Shown here: one piece after another, positions 7,521 through 15,717 of the stretch
Layout of the letters: each line of letters begins with the position of its first letter
Numbering within the stretch: the first letter of the stretch is position 1
Source of the DNA: an uncultured Bacteroidales bacterium
GTDB lineage: Bacteria; Bacteroidota; Bacteroidia; Bacteroidales; UBA4417
Assembly: GCA_903946925.1 (NCBI GenBank)
Contig: CAJAXK010000309.1
Span: 1-38,437 of the forward strand
Length of the DNA: 38,437 nucleotides
Direction of reading: 5' to 3'
Notes under the pieces: model-generated
Database searches by the model: none
Told to the model about the DNA's origin: nothing
What the model saw: the letters and a program-made list of their open reading frames with translations, nothing else
Position numbers and translations under genes: made by a program

Positions 7521-7727
7521 ATGGTTTACTTAATAGATGATGATAAATTTGAGAGACGGGGATTTGAGATATTTCTTAATTCCACAGGAATGGAGCATAA
7601 ATCCTTTGGGAATGCAGAAGACTATTTGTCAACTGTAAAACCAGAATCTACCGACATCCTTGTTCTTGACCTTCATCTGTCCGGAATGAATGGTTGTGAG
7701 TTGTTGAACCAAATGAAAAGCGTTTAA
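7521..7727 (+). CDS. Half-length response-regulator receiver domain
   Basis: 68 residues. The first half of a CheY-like receiver is clear: V-Y-L-I-D-D-D supplies the acidic pocket (Asp6-8), and I-L-V-L-D-L-H-L-S-G-M-N-G places the phospho-acceptor at Asp50 with the usual following loop. A complete receiver has about 120 residues; the beta4 Ser/Thr, beta5 Lys and helix alpha5 are missing. The frame ends at TAA 7725-7727, and I could not find the missing half in another frame downstream. It has its own good promoter, so it may be a transcribed remnant, a deliberate mini-receiver, or a truncated gene. It lies between an efflux operon and dcuB. No partner kinase is in the window. Confidence 0.7.
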   Translation: MVYLIDDDKFERRGFEIFLNSTGMEHKSFGNAEDYLSTVKPESTDILVLDLHLSGMNGCELLNQMKSV

Positions 7728-7776
7728 TACGGTTTTGACCAAAAAAGATAGAACAGAAAATACGGTTTATTAAGTA

Positions 7777-7807
7777 TTGCCCAGGATTTGGAAACGATGT
7801 AATTTTA
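7777..7807 (+). promoter_or_regulatory. Possible promoter for dcuB
   Basis: TTG (7777-7779), 20 bases, then TAATTTTA (7800-7807). The -7 box has A instead of the final G of TAnnTTTG. It lies 66 bp before the dcuB ATG. Weak match. Confidence 0.4.
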
Positions 7808-7873
7808 ATTCCTTCAAAACCATGCCATTTTGTAACAAACCATTAAAGTGAAAAAATTTAACCGGTATAAAAT

Positions 7874-9226
7874 ATGATTTTTCTACAACTCGCTATTTTA
7901 TTGATCTGCATCTTTTTAGGTTCCCGCATGTCGGGAATCGGTTTAGGTGTAATGGGGATGATCGGGCTGCTAATCCTGCTATTTGTATTTGGTATGCAAC
8001 CTGCCGATCCGCCACTCGAAGTCATGCTTATTATACTAAGTGTTGTAACTGCCGCTGCGGCCTTGCAAGCAGCCGGGGGCATGGACTATTTGGTGAATGT
8101 AGCAGCAAAAATACTGCGTAGCCATCCCGAGCAAATCACTATTTTGGGGCCGTTGGTTACCTATTGTTTCACGCTGTTTGCCGGCACCGCACACATTTCT
8201 TACTCCATACTGCCAATCATAGCGGAGGTTGCCACCAAAGCAAGGGTAAGGCCCGAGAGGGCATTAAGCATGAGTGTTACCGCTGCACACATGGGTATTA
8301 CAGCCAGTCCTGTATCTGCTGCCTCGGCTGCACTACTTACGGTTTTGGTTGCGAGTGGGGTCAAACTTGCTGATATTCTTCTTATCTGCATTCCTTCAAC
8401 CCTTATCGGTGTAATTATCGGAATATTGTTTGTGCTGAAACGAGGCAAAGAGCTGGATAAAGATACCGAATTCCTCGAAAAAATGAAAGATCCTGCTTTC
8501 GCCAAAAGCATTGACGGGGAACAAAACAACTCAGAAATTGTGCTAAAACCCGGTGCTATAAAATCTGTAATAATTTTTGGAATAGCTGTTTTAGGGGTTG
8601 TTTTATTGGGATCGTTTCCGGCCCTGCTCCCTGAATTTTCGGGCAAGGATGGGTTTATGCCAAATTTTGCAGTAAATGCTTCTGGTCAGGTACAAATCCC
8701 TTCAATGATCATGATGATTATGCTGGGAGCTGCCGGGTTGATAATCCTTTTCGCAAATACCACTGCAGCGCAGGTTACCAAAGCAAGTCTTTTTTCATCC
8801 GCAGGCTCGGCAACTATTGCCGTATTTGGGGTTGTGTGGATGAGCGGCACTTTTATGGAACATAATTATGTTCTGATTAAAAATACTTTAGGCGAATTGG
8901 TTACCGCTTATCCATGGACTTTCGCACTTGCACTGTTTGCACTAAGCATTTTGCTTTTCAGCCAGGCCGCAACAACCAAAGCATTGATGCCATTGGGATT
9001 GTCGCTCGGATTGGCTCCTGCTTTCCTGGTTGGGATTTTCCCCGCTGTGAACGGCCATTTTTTCATTCCCGGTTATCCCACCCTGCTCACCGCCATTCAA
9101 TTCGACCGTACCGGAACCACAAAAATAGGAAAGTATGTGCTCAACCACAGCTTTATGTTGCCCGGTATAGTTACCACCGTAGCAGCAGTGGTTGCTGGTT
9201 TAATTTTGCAGACCATATTATTATAA
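7874..9226 (+). CDS. dcuB: Anaerobic C4-dicarboxylate antiporter DcuB
   Basis: 450 residues with about ten to twelve membrane segments. Comparison with remembered DcuA and DcuB sequences favours DcuB: the N-terminus with F-V-F-G-M-Q-P-A-D-P-P-L-E-V-M-L, the loop R-G-K-E-L-D-K-D-T-E-F, and the C-terminal A-I-Q-F-D-R-T-G-T-T-K-I-G-K followed by N-H-S-F-M-L-P-G. DcuB exchanges external fumarate, malate or aspartate for internal succinate during fumarate respiration. It heads a tight run: aspartase begins 34 bp after its stop, then asparaginase and a porin. Since both of those enzymes carry signal peptides, DcuB may import fumarate formed in the periplasm. A shadow frame inside the gene (8164-8373) is ignored. 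Confidence 0.92.
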   Translation: MIFLQLAILLICIFLGSRMSGIGLGVMGMIGLLILLFVFGMQPADPPLEVMLIILSVVTAAAALQAAGGMDYLVNVAAKILRSHPEQITILGPLVTYCFTLFAGTAHISYSILPIIAEVATKARVRPERALSMSVTAAHMGITASPVSAASAALLTVLVASGVKLADILLICIPSTLIGVIIGILFVLKRGKELDKDTEFLEKMKDPAFAKSIDGEQNNSEIVLKPGAIKSVIIFGIAVLGVVLLGSFPALLPEFSGKDGFMPNFAVNASGQVQIPSMIMMIMLGAAGLIILFANTTAAQVTKASLFSSAGSATIAVFGVVWMSGTFMEHNYVLIKNTLGELVTAYPWTFALALFALSILLFSQAATTKALMPLGLSLGLAPAFLVGIFPAVNGHFFIPGYPTLLTAIQFDRTGTTKIGKYVLNHSFMLPGIVTTVAAVVAGLILQTILL

Positions 9227-9260
9227 ACCACTTTTTTACAAACCATTAAATACTTAACTA

Positions 9261-10718
9261 ATGAAAACAGTTTCCAAATTACTATTGCTTGCAACTGCTC
9301 TTTTCCTGGGTTTGGGTTCCTTTAGTCAGGAATTCAGGACAGAAAAAGATTTATTGGGCGAAAAACAAATTCCTGCCGACGCTTATTACGGAGTTCAAAC
9401 CATGCGGGCACTGGAAAATTTCCAGGTGAGCGGGGTAAAAACAAATTTCTACCCCGATTATGTTCGCGCTTATGCTATGGTTAAGCTGGCTGCTGCCCTC
9501 GCCAATACTGACGTTGGCAGGATGAAGAAAGACCGGTTGGATATGATTGAAAAAGCATGTAAAGCTGTAATGGAAGGGAAATACCACGACCAGTTTTTAA
9601 CCGACCTTTATCAGGGCGGTGCCGGTACATCGGCCAATATGAATGCCAACGAGGTATTGGCAAACATTGGGCTTGAAATGGGTGGCCACAAAAAAGGCGA
9701 GTATCAATATCTTGAGCCGCACGACGATTTAAACATGGGCCAATCTACCAACGATGTGTATCCTACCGCCATTCATGTTGCGTTGTTGTTGCATAACGAC
9801 AAGGTGGTGAAGGAAGCAGAATTACTGTCGCAGTCGTTCCATAAAAAAGGTGATGAGTTTAATACGTTCCTAAAAATGGGACGCACCGAAGGGCAAGATG
9901 CTGTACCAATGACTCTTGGGCAGGAGTTTCATGCTTTCGGGGCGCAGATTGACGATGCTATTGGGGCTTTACGCGATGCCGAAGCTTACCTTTGCCAGGT
10001 AAATATGGGAGCTACTGCTATTGGCACAGGCATTACCGCAACACCGGGCTACGATGTAAAATGCGCAGCCCAACTTGCAAAAATTACCGGGAAACCAATC
10101 ATACTTGCTAAAGATCTTATTGGTGCCACAAGCAGCATGCAGGCCTTTGTCCTGTTTTCGTCTGCCTATAAAAATTTAGCTGTTACATTATCAAAAATCA
10201 GCAGTGATTTGATTTTCCTGGCAACAGGTCCACGTACCGGAATTTTTGAAATCAATTTGCCTGCACTCCAACCGGGTTCGTCTATCATGCCCGGCAAAGT
10301 TAACCCTGTTATGCCCGAGTTGATGAACCAAATATGCTACAAAGCAATTGGTAATGATGTAACTGTTACTGTTGCTTCGCGCGATGGGCTTCTGCAGTTG
10401 AACGCTTACGAACCGGTGGTTGCTATTGCTATCATGGAAACCCAAGCAATATTTTATAAATCGATGCCCCTTTTCAGGAAAAACTGTATTGATGGCATTA
10501 CCGCCAACGAAGATGTAATGAAACATTATATCAACCGCAGCGTGGGTATTGTAACTGCGTTGAACCCTGTACTTGGGTACGAAAAAACCACCGAGCTGGC
10601 AAAAGAAGCACTCGAAACGAATAAAGGCATCCTGGAACTGATCCGCGAAAAGAAATTGCTGACCGAAGACCAGATTAAAAAACTCCTGGATCCAGCTGCA
10701 ATGACCGGGCAAAAATAG
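9261..10718 (+). CDS. aspA: Aspartate ammonia-lyase with N-terminal signal peptide
   Basis: 485 residues. From about residue 24 it aligns throughout with aspartase: D-L-L-G-x-x-x-I-P-A-D-A-Y-Y-G-V-Q-T at the N-terminus, N-M-G-Q-S-T-N-D-V-Y-P-T, Q-D-A-V-P-M-T-L-G-Q-E-F, and the fumarase/aspartase signature G-S-S-I-M-P-G-K-V-N at residues 339-348 containing the catalytic-loop serine. It converts L-aspartate to fumarate and ammonia. The oddity is the first ~22 residues, MKTVSKLLLLATALFLGLG then SFSQ: a charged n-region, hydrophobic core and Bacteroidota-style cleavage site just before the normal start of the enzyme. The same S-F-S-Q site ends the signal of the exported protein at 28422. A periplasmic aspartase is therefore predicted, unlike the cytosolic E. 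coli enzyme. Neighbours dcuB and ansB support this. Confidence 0.93.
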   Translation: MKTVSKLLLLATALFLGLGSFSQEFRTEKDLLGEKQIPADAYYGVQTMRALENFQVSGVKTNFYPDYVRAYAMVKLAAALANTDVGRMKKDRLDMIEKACKAVMEGKYHDQFLTDLYQGGAGTSANMNANEVLANIGLEMGGHKKGEYQYLEPHDDLNMGQSTNDVYPTAIHVALLLHNDKVVKEAELLSQSFHKKGDEFNTFLKMGRTEGQDAVPMTLGQEFHAFGAQIDDAIGALRDAEAYLCQVNMGATAIGTGITATPGYDVKCAAQLAKITGKPIILAKDLIGATSSMQAFVLFSSAYKNLAVTLSKISSDLIFLATGPRTGIFEINLPALQPGSSIMPGKVNPVMPELMNQICYKAIGNDVTVTVASRDGLLQLNAYEPVVAIAIMETQAIFYKSMPLFRKNCIDGITANEDVMKHYINRSVGIVTALNPVLGYEKTTELAKEALETNKGILELIREKKLLTEDQIKKLLDPAAMTGQK

Positions 10719-10846
10719 GGATATGGCAAAGTCGGCCGGGAATTTGAAAGTGCGTTTTTAAACTTGCCGTAAACCCGAAAATCAAACCCAAAAATAATAG
10801 CAAAAATAATAGCAAACTTTTCATCATTAACTTAAAAACCAAAACT

Positions 10847-11914
10847 ATGAAACAAATTTCTTTCAAAAGCACTCTTGTTGCTTTATTGCTCATTGTGAGC
10901 ATAATTGCTAATGCGCAGGACAAAAAACTGCCCAATATTGTTATACTTGCTACAGGCGGTACCATTGCCGGTGCCGGTGCAAGTTCCACAGGCTCGGCTT
11001 ATACTTCGGGTCAGGTTAAAATTGAGGCAATGATCGATGCTGTTCCGAATATCAGGACATTGGCCAATTTAAAAGGGGAACAACTTGCTAACGTAGGCTC
11101 GCAGGATATGAGCGTAAAAGTGTGGCTCGACCTTGCAAAACGGGTTAACGAGCTTTTGGCAACAAAAGAATGTGATGGTGTTGTAATTACCCACGGAACC
11201 GATACACAGGAAGAAACTGCTTATTTCCTGAACCTAACCGTTAAAAGTGATAAGCCGGTTGTGTTAACGGGTTCCATGCGCCCTTCAACAGCATTAAGTG
11301 CCGACGGCCCGCTTAACATGTACAATGCCGTTGCCCTAGCTGCAAATCCTGCCGCTAAAGGTTATGGGGTTATGGTGGTTATGAACGATGAAATACACGC
11401 AGCCAAGGACGTTAAAAAAATGTATTCTACACCTGTTCAAACATTCCAATCGCCACAAGAAGGTATGATAGGGACTGTAATTTTTGGCGATATTTTGTTT
11501 TTCCACAAACCTCATGGAAGAAATACCATAAACAGCGAGTTCTCAGTAGCTGGGGTTACATCTTTGCCACGTGTTGACATTGTGTATGGATGTGCCGACA
11601 TGTCTCCCGATTTAATCGATATTATGGTTAAAGCAGGTGCCAAAGGGATTGTTATTGCAGGGGTTGGAGATGGAAATATGAATGCCGCAACGCTTGAAGC
11701 TGCAAAAAAAGCTGCAAAAAATGGCATTACGGTTGTAAGGGCCACGCGTGTGCCAATAGGGGCAGTGCTCGTTAAAGGCGAAGTGAACGATAAAGAATTT
11801 GGCACCATCTGCTCCGATGAATTGAACCCACAAAAAGCCCGGGTGCTTTTAATGCTTGCCTTACAGAAACAAAGGAGCTGGGACGATATGCAGAGACTGT
11901 TCCTCGAATATTAA
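10847..11914 (+). CDS. ansB: Periplasmic L-asparaginase, type II
   Basis: 355 residues. A signal peptide of about 24 residues ends I-A-N-A-Q. The first catalytic motif A-T-G-G-T-I-A-G contains Thr39, the nucleophile by comparison with Thr12 of E. coli AnsB. The second, T-H-G-T-D-T, puts Thr118 and Asp119 at the positions of Thr89/Asp90. V-G-S-Q-D-M and S-M-R-P-S-T-x-x-S-A-D-G-P match type II enzymes. It deamidates asparagine, and usually some glutamine, to aspartate and ammonia in the periplasm. It follows aspA by 128 bp and precedes the porin by 17 bp. The product, aspartate, is the substrate of the signal-peptide-bearing aspartase upstream. An A-rich leader (AAAAACCAAAACT) precedes the ATG. 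Confidence 0.95.
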   Translation: MKQISFKSTLVALLLIVSIIANAQDKKLPNIVILATGGTIAGAGASSTGSAYTSGQVKIEAMIDAVPNIRTLANLKGEQLANVGSQDMSVKVWLDLAKRVNELLATKECDGVVITHGTDTQEETAYFLNLTVKSDKPVVLTGSMRPSTALSADGPLNMYNAVALAANPAAKGYGVMVVMNDEIHAAKDVKKMYSTPVQTFQSPQEGMIGTVIFGDILFFHKPHGRNTINSEFSVAGVTSLPRVDIVYGCADMSPDLIDIMVKAGAKGIVIAGVGDGNMNAATLEAAKKAAKNGITVVRATRVPIGAVLVKGEVNDKEFGTICSDELNPQKARVLLMLALQKQRSWDDMQRLFLEY

Positions 11915-11931
11915 CCAAACGACCCCAAACT

Positions 11932-13143
11932 ATGAAAGCAATCTATAGTAAAATATGGATACTTGCAATCCTGTTTCTGCCTGTCGCATTAATGGCACAG
12001 GTTAAAGAACCACAGGCAGGTGACACAACGTATTACAAGACACTCATCCCGGCAGAAAAACAAAACCTGCTGAAGAATATGAGTATGATAGCAAACATGC
12101 GTTTTGCCCTGCGTAATGAATTTCAGGATGGCGAATACACCCAAACAAGGTTCTCGAATGAACAATTCAGGCTGGAAATAAAGGGTAAAGTGCATGACAG
12201 GGTGTACTTCCGTTTCCGTGATCGTTATACGCGGGCCCAAACTGCCGAATCGGTCGATAACCTCAGCCGCTCAACCGACCTTGCTTTTGTGAGGGTTGAT
12301 TTAACCGATAAGTTAAGTATTGCCGGCGGTAAAATGTGTGCCGACTGGGGCGCCTACGAATTCGATTACAATCCGATCGACATCTATGAGTACTCCGATA
12401 TTATTGAATATGCCGATAATTTCCTTACCGGGGCACAGTTAGCCTATACCATTACGCCCAAGCACCAGTTAACTTTCCAGATACTCGATTCGAGGACAAA
12501 AACCTTCGACGAATTGTATGGCCCACAGCCTAATTTCGAAGAATCAAAAATGCCCCTTGCTTTTGTGCTCAATTGGCGCGGTAGTTTCTTCGAAGGCAAG
12601 TTTAACACCATTTGGGCGTATGCATTTCACAACGAAGCCAAAAACACGCTGTTGGATGAACCAGGCGGGATGAATTACATTGCACTGGGCAACCAGTTGA
12701 AACTTGGTAAATTTACTGTGGAATACGATTATAAATGGAGTCAGGAAGATCTTGACCGTACACATATTGTAAGTGATGAAATCCCTGATGATTTGTATAG
12801 CTATGCTGTAGAGAAAACCGTTTATATCGGACATTGGCTGCACCTGTATTACAGGGTAAGCCCCAAAGTTAATCTGGCTTTTGTTGGCATGGTTGACATA
12901 GCCAACTGGCAGGATGACCTGGATCCACAGAAACCAACAGGAGATGACAATATACGTAAAGCCTACGGTTTTATCCCTACAGTTGAGTACTATCCGTTCA
13001 AAGACCTGAACCTGCGGTTTTATGCAAACTTTGTTGGCAGATCGTATGTGTATTCCGACAATGCTAAAAACCGGTTCGGCGTTGTTGATCATAATAATGG
13101 AAGATTTGCCATTGGATTTGTAACACCATTAGGAATTTTCTAA
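11932..13143 (+). CDS. Outer-membrane porin, O/P-like beta-barrel
   Basis: 403 residues. The signal peptide (about 22 residues, ending A-L-M-A-Q) is followed by alternating hydrophobic/polar strands rich in Tyr, Phe, Arg and Asp, with many F-R-x-R-D-R-type strands, and a C-terminal strand ending in Phe (G-F-V-T-P-L-G-I-F), as expected for a barrel recognised by BamA. The layout resembles phosphate-selective porin O/P-type proteins found beside catabolic genes in Bacteroidota. It lies 17 bp after ansB, so it is very probably in the same transcript and provides the entry route for asparagine, aspartate or dicarboxylates. Exact specificity cannot be read from sequence. Confidence 0.82.
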   Translation: MKAIYSKIWILAILFLPVALMAQVKEPQAGDTTYYKTLIPAEKQNLLKNMSMIANMRFALRNEFQDGEYTQTRFSNEQFRLEIKGKVHDRVYFRFRDRYTRAQTAESVDNLSRSTDLAFVRVDLTDKLSIAGGKMCADWGAYEFDYNPIDIYEYSDIIEYADNFLTGAQLAYTITPKHQLTFQILDSRTKTFDELYGPQPNFEESKMPLAFVLNWRGSFFEGKFNTIWAYAFHNEAKNTLLDEPGGMNYIALGNQLKLGKFTVEYDYKWSQEDLDRTHIVSDEIPDDLYSYAVEKTVYIGHWLHLYYRVSPKVNLAFVGMVDIANWQDDLDPQKPTGDDNIRKAYGFIPTVEYYPFKDLNLRFYANFVGRSYVYSDNAKNRFGVVDHNNGRFAIGFVTPLGIF

Positions 13144-13453
13144 TTAGGGTTTGTTTTAAAACTTGATTCACCCTAAAATTTACGAATTACAAATTACGAT
13201 TTACGATTGTTTTTCAGCGAGTTAGATTCGTCAATCGTAACTCGCACATAGTAAATAGAAATAAGTATCGACTTTATGGACAGACGCTAATTAAAGGGTT
13301 GGTTGATGGTTGGCCGGAGGCGGTATTTTGAAAGTTTGGTATAACTGAAATCAAATTGAGGTTTTTTCATTTGTACTGAACAATACGGCTTCCGGCTTTT
13401 TTATGTCGCAATTTTCTTAAAGCGGGAAAATAATTACCTGAAATAGAATAATT
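13144..13453. other. Intergenic region with 7-bp units and interlocked hairpins
   Basis: No gene is visible. At 13179-13206 four 7-bp units run in tandem (TTTACGA, ATTACAA, ATTACGA, TTTACGA). TTACGATTG (13201-13209) pairs with CAATCGTAA (13232-13240). GCGAGTTA (13217-13224) pairs with TAACTCGC (13238-13245). The two stems share bases and cannot both form in nested fashion. No T-run follows, so this is not a classical terminator. Confidence 0.6.
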
Positions 13454-14842
13454 ATGGAAGAGAATACCATACAAACTGGATGGAAAAAAAATAAAAAGGT
13501 TTTCCTTTTCATTTTGTCGTTTCTACTCGCATTGGGTTTAACTTTTTTATTGAAGGAACCAACATTTACCGACTCTCAGGTTTATGTAATCTTTCTTTTG
13601 TTATTCTCAATTAGCTTGTGGCTTACCGAAGCCATGCCGGCTTTTGCGGTTAGTTTGTTCATAATAGCCTATCTGGTATTTGCCTTGGGTAACAGCTACC
13701 TGAATTCAGCACCCGAAAATATTGAAAAGTATGCCCAAACATTTTCGAGCAGCATGATATGGCTACTGCTTGGCGGTTTTTTTTTGGCTGCCGCCATGAC
13801 AAAAACCAAGCTCGACCAGGCACTTTTTAAATACACACTTAAAATATCGGGGACAAATCCACGACACTTGCTTATTGGCCTCATGGGCACAACCATGGTC
13901 GCCTCCATGCTTATGTCGAACACCGCAACAACTTCCATGGTTATTGCAGCCATTCTACCATTGGTGGCATCACTCGGAAAAAAATCAGGCATTTCAAAAG
14001 CACTACTCTTAGGGATTCCTTTGGCCGCCGCCACTGGGGGCATTGGCACAATTATCGGAACGCCCCCAAATGCAATTGGTGTCGGAGCTTTGAAAAGTGC
14101 AGGAATTATTGTCGAGTTTATCGACTGGATGAAATTTGGCATCCCTGTTTCATTTGTCCTTACAGCTATTGGTTGCTTTGCATTGATCAGGATATATATA
14201 AAGGACACATCCCCCATATCGCTGGCTTTCCTCGAAGATCAAGAGGCTAAATCTTCCGGTGAATCAATCCTGAAACGTAAAATTGTAGTTGGAGTAATCG
14301 TGTTGACTGTTGGATTATGGTTGACTGCTTCCCTGCATGGGCTAACAGTGGCATCTATTTGCGCTATTCCGCTGGTAATACTTACAGTTACAGGTGTGCT
14401 TGAGGGAAAAGATATTCAGGGATTGCCCTGGGATACATTGCTGCTGGTTGCCGGGGGTTTGTCGCTCGGATTGGCTCTTGAACAGACTGGTTTGCTAAAT
14501 CATTACGCTGATATGCTGATATCTATGAAATTAAACAGCATGGTGTTGATTTTTGTTTTTGCCTATTTAACAATGCTTGTTTCCAATATTATGAGCAATA
14601 CGGCAGCAAGTACGGTTATGATTCCGCTGGGGATGGCAATTTTGCCGGACCTGAAGTTAGAAATTGCAATGATTATAGCTATTTCGGCTTCCACTGCAAT
14701 GTTTTTGCCGGTTTCAACGCCTCCGAATGCAATTGCTTACAGCACAGGTTTACTCGAACAAAAGGATTTCAGGCTGGGAGGAATATTGGTTGGTTTGCTT
14801 GGGCCGATGCTGGCGATACTTTGGGTAATGCTTGTCGCCTGA
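13454..14842 (+). CDS. DASS/SLC13-family dicarboxylate (anion) transporter
   Basis: 462 residues with about eleven to twelve membrane segments. It shows both SNT-type motifs of the divalent anion:sodium symporter family: M-S-N-T-A-T-T-S-M-V near residue 155 and M-S-N-T-A-A-S-T-V-M near residue 380. Each is followed by the paired Pro-Pro-Asn-Ala loop (G-T-P-P-N-A-I-G and S-T-P-P-N-A-I-A). Members take up succinate, fumarate, malate, citrate or sulfate, usually with Na+. Placed just after the dcuB-aspA-ansB-porin run and before a malic enzyme remnant, a C4-dicarboxylate substrate is likely but inferred. It is separated from the porin by 310 bp containing small repeats, so it probably has its own transcript. 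Confidence 0.88.
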   Translation: MEENTIQTGWKKNKKVFLFILSFLLALGLTFLLKEPTFTDSQVYVIFLLLFSISLWLTEAMPAFAVSLFIIAYLVFALGNSYLNSAPENIEKYAQTFSSSMIWLLLGGFFLAAAMTKTKLDQALFKYTLKISGTNPRHLLIGLMGTTMVASMLMSNTATTSMVIAAILPLVASLGKKSGISKALLLGIPLAAATGGIGTIIGTPPNAIGVGALKSAGIIVEFIDWMKFGIPVSFVLTAIGCFALIRIYIKDTSPISLAFLEDQEAKSSGESILKRKIVVGVIVLTVGLWLTASLHGLTVASICAIPLVILTVTGVLEGKDIQGLPWDTLLLVAGGLSLGLALEQTGLLNHYADMLISMKLNSMVLIFVFAYLTMLVSNIMSNTAASTVMIPLGMAILPDLKLEIAMIIAISASTAMFLPVSTPPNAIAYSTGLLEQKDFRLGGILVGLLGPMLAILWVMLVA

Positions 14843-14947
14843 CCGAATGCTTTTCTTTATAAAAATTGTATTGGGTGAAAACAAACAAGCCGTATTGAGT
14901 GCATAAAGTTCCGCACAAATTGTATTTGCCTGCTTATAAGCATTCGG
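14843..14947. repeat. 105-bp segment with 10-bp inverted ends, directly after the DASS gene
   Basis: CCGAATGCTT (14843-14852) begins on the base after the TGA of the DASS transporter gene, and AAGCATTCGG (14938-14947) closes the segment. The pairing is perfect. The interior has no gene. It could be a small palindromic element or a structured 3' untranslated region. The remaining 14948-15331 shows no convincing feature. Confidence 0.45.
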
Positions 14948-15331
14948 ACTCAAATAGATTAATTGAACACTTTAATTGGGAGGCCCTCAGAAAACTTTGT
15001 TACTCAAAAATGTTTAGAAAAATCGCCTTTTCAACAAACGAAAAAAAACATTGATAGACGGAAAGTGAAATGGCCTCTCGAGACGACTGAATTTCAACAA
15101 ACTAATTACTAAACTCTTAATGGGCTGAGGTAAATTTGTTATTTTTACCCTCAGGTTTCGCTGCTGATAATTGAGGTTTCAGTTTTTTAGGATATACATT
15201 CTACAGTTCGTAGAGACCTCAGCATTAAATTTTTAGTACCGGTTCATCTTATGCTGAAATGGAGAGTTGGGAAATTATTAGTTGATTTATGATTTTCGGC
15301 AATGGAACTTTAAGTTTTGGTATTCGCCTGA

Positions 15332-15597
15332 CGCTTGAGTTTAGCTTATAAAATCGCAAAAAGGGTAACAAACGAAATCTCTAATATGTCGCCCAAGCAG
15401 TGGCCGAACAAGTTACCCAGGATGATTTTGAAAACGGTTTAATTTATCCGCGTGTAAGCGATATTTTGAAAGTTTCGCTAAATGTAGCTGTAAAAGTAGC
15501 CGAAGAAGTTTTTGCAAGTAAATTGGCCGGAATCGAACAACCAAATGACATCAGGGCATTTATAAAAGAAAAAATGTTTGTTCCTTTGTACAAATAA
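15332..15597 (+). pseudogene. Remnant of malic enzyme (C-terminal tail only)
   Basis: From 15385 to TAA 15595-15597 the frame reads Y-V-A-Q-A-V-A-E-Q-V-T-Q-D-D-F-E-N-G-L-I-Y-P, then D-I-L-K-V-S-L-N-V-A-V-K-V-A-E, and D-I-R-A-F-I-K-E-K-M-F-V-P-L-Y-K. This is the C-terminal end of NAD(P)-dependent malic enzymes (malate to pyruvate + CO2), about 70 of some 540 residues. An in-frame stop (TAA 15382-15384) precedes it. In the next frame, about 15350-15376, the stretch K-I-A-K-R-V-T-N-E resembles the segment that should come just before, so a frameshift near 15380 is likely. The nucleotide-binding and catalytic parts are absent. It is a deletion remnant that fits the neighbouring C4-acid genes. The upstream boundary is uncertain. 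Confidence 0.75.
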
Positions 15598-15717
15598 TGC
15601 CGAGATTATCAAACGGAATCCATAAACAAACAACTTACACACCAATAAGCTTTACCTCACTTTAGAAAATTAACTAAACATCAAATTTTTACTAATAAAT
15701 CCTAAAAACCAAAAACT

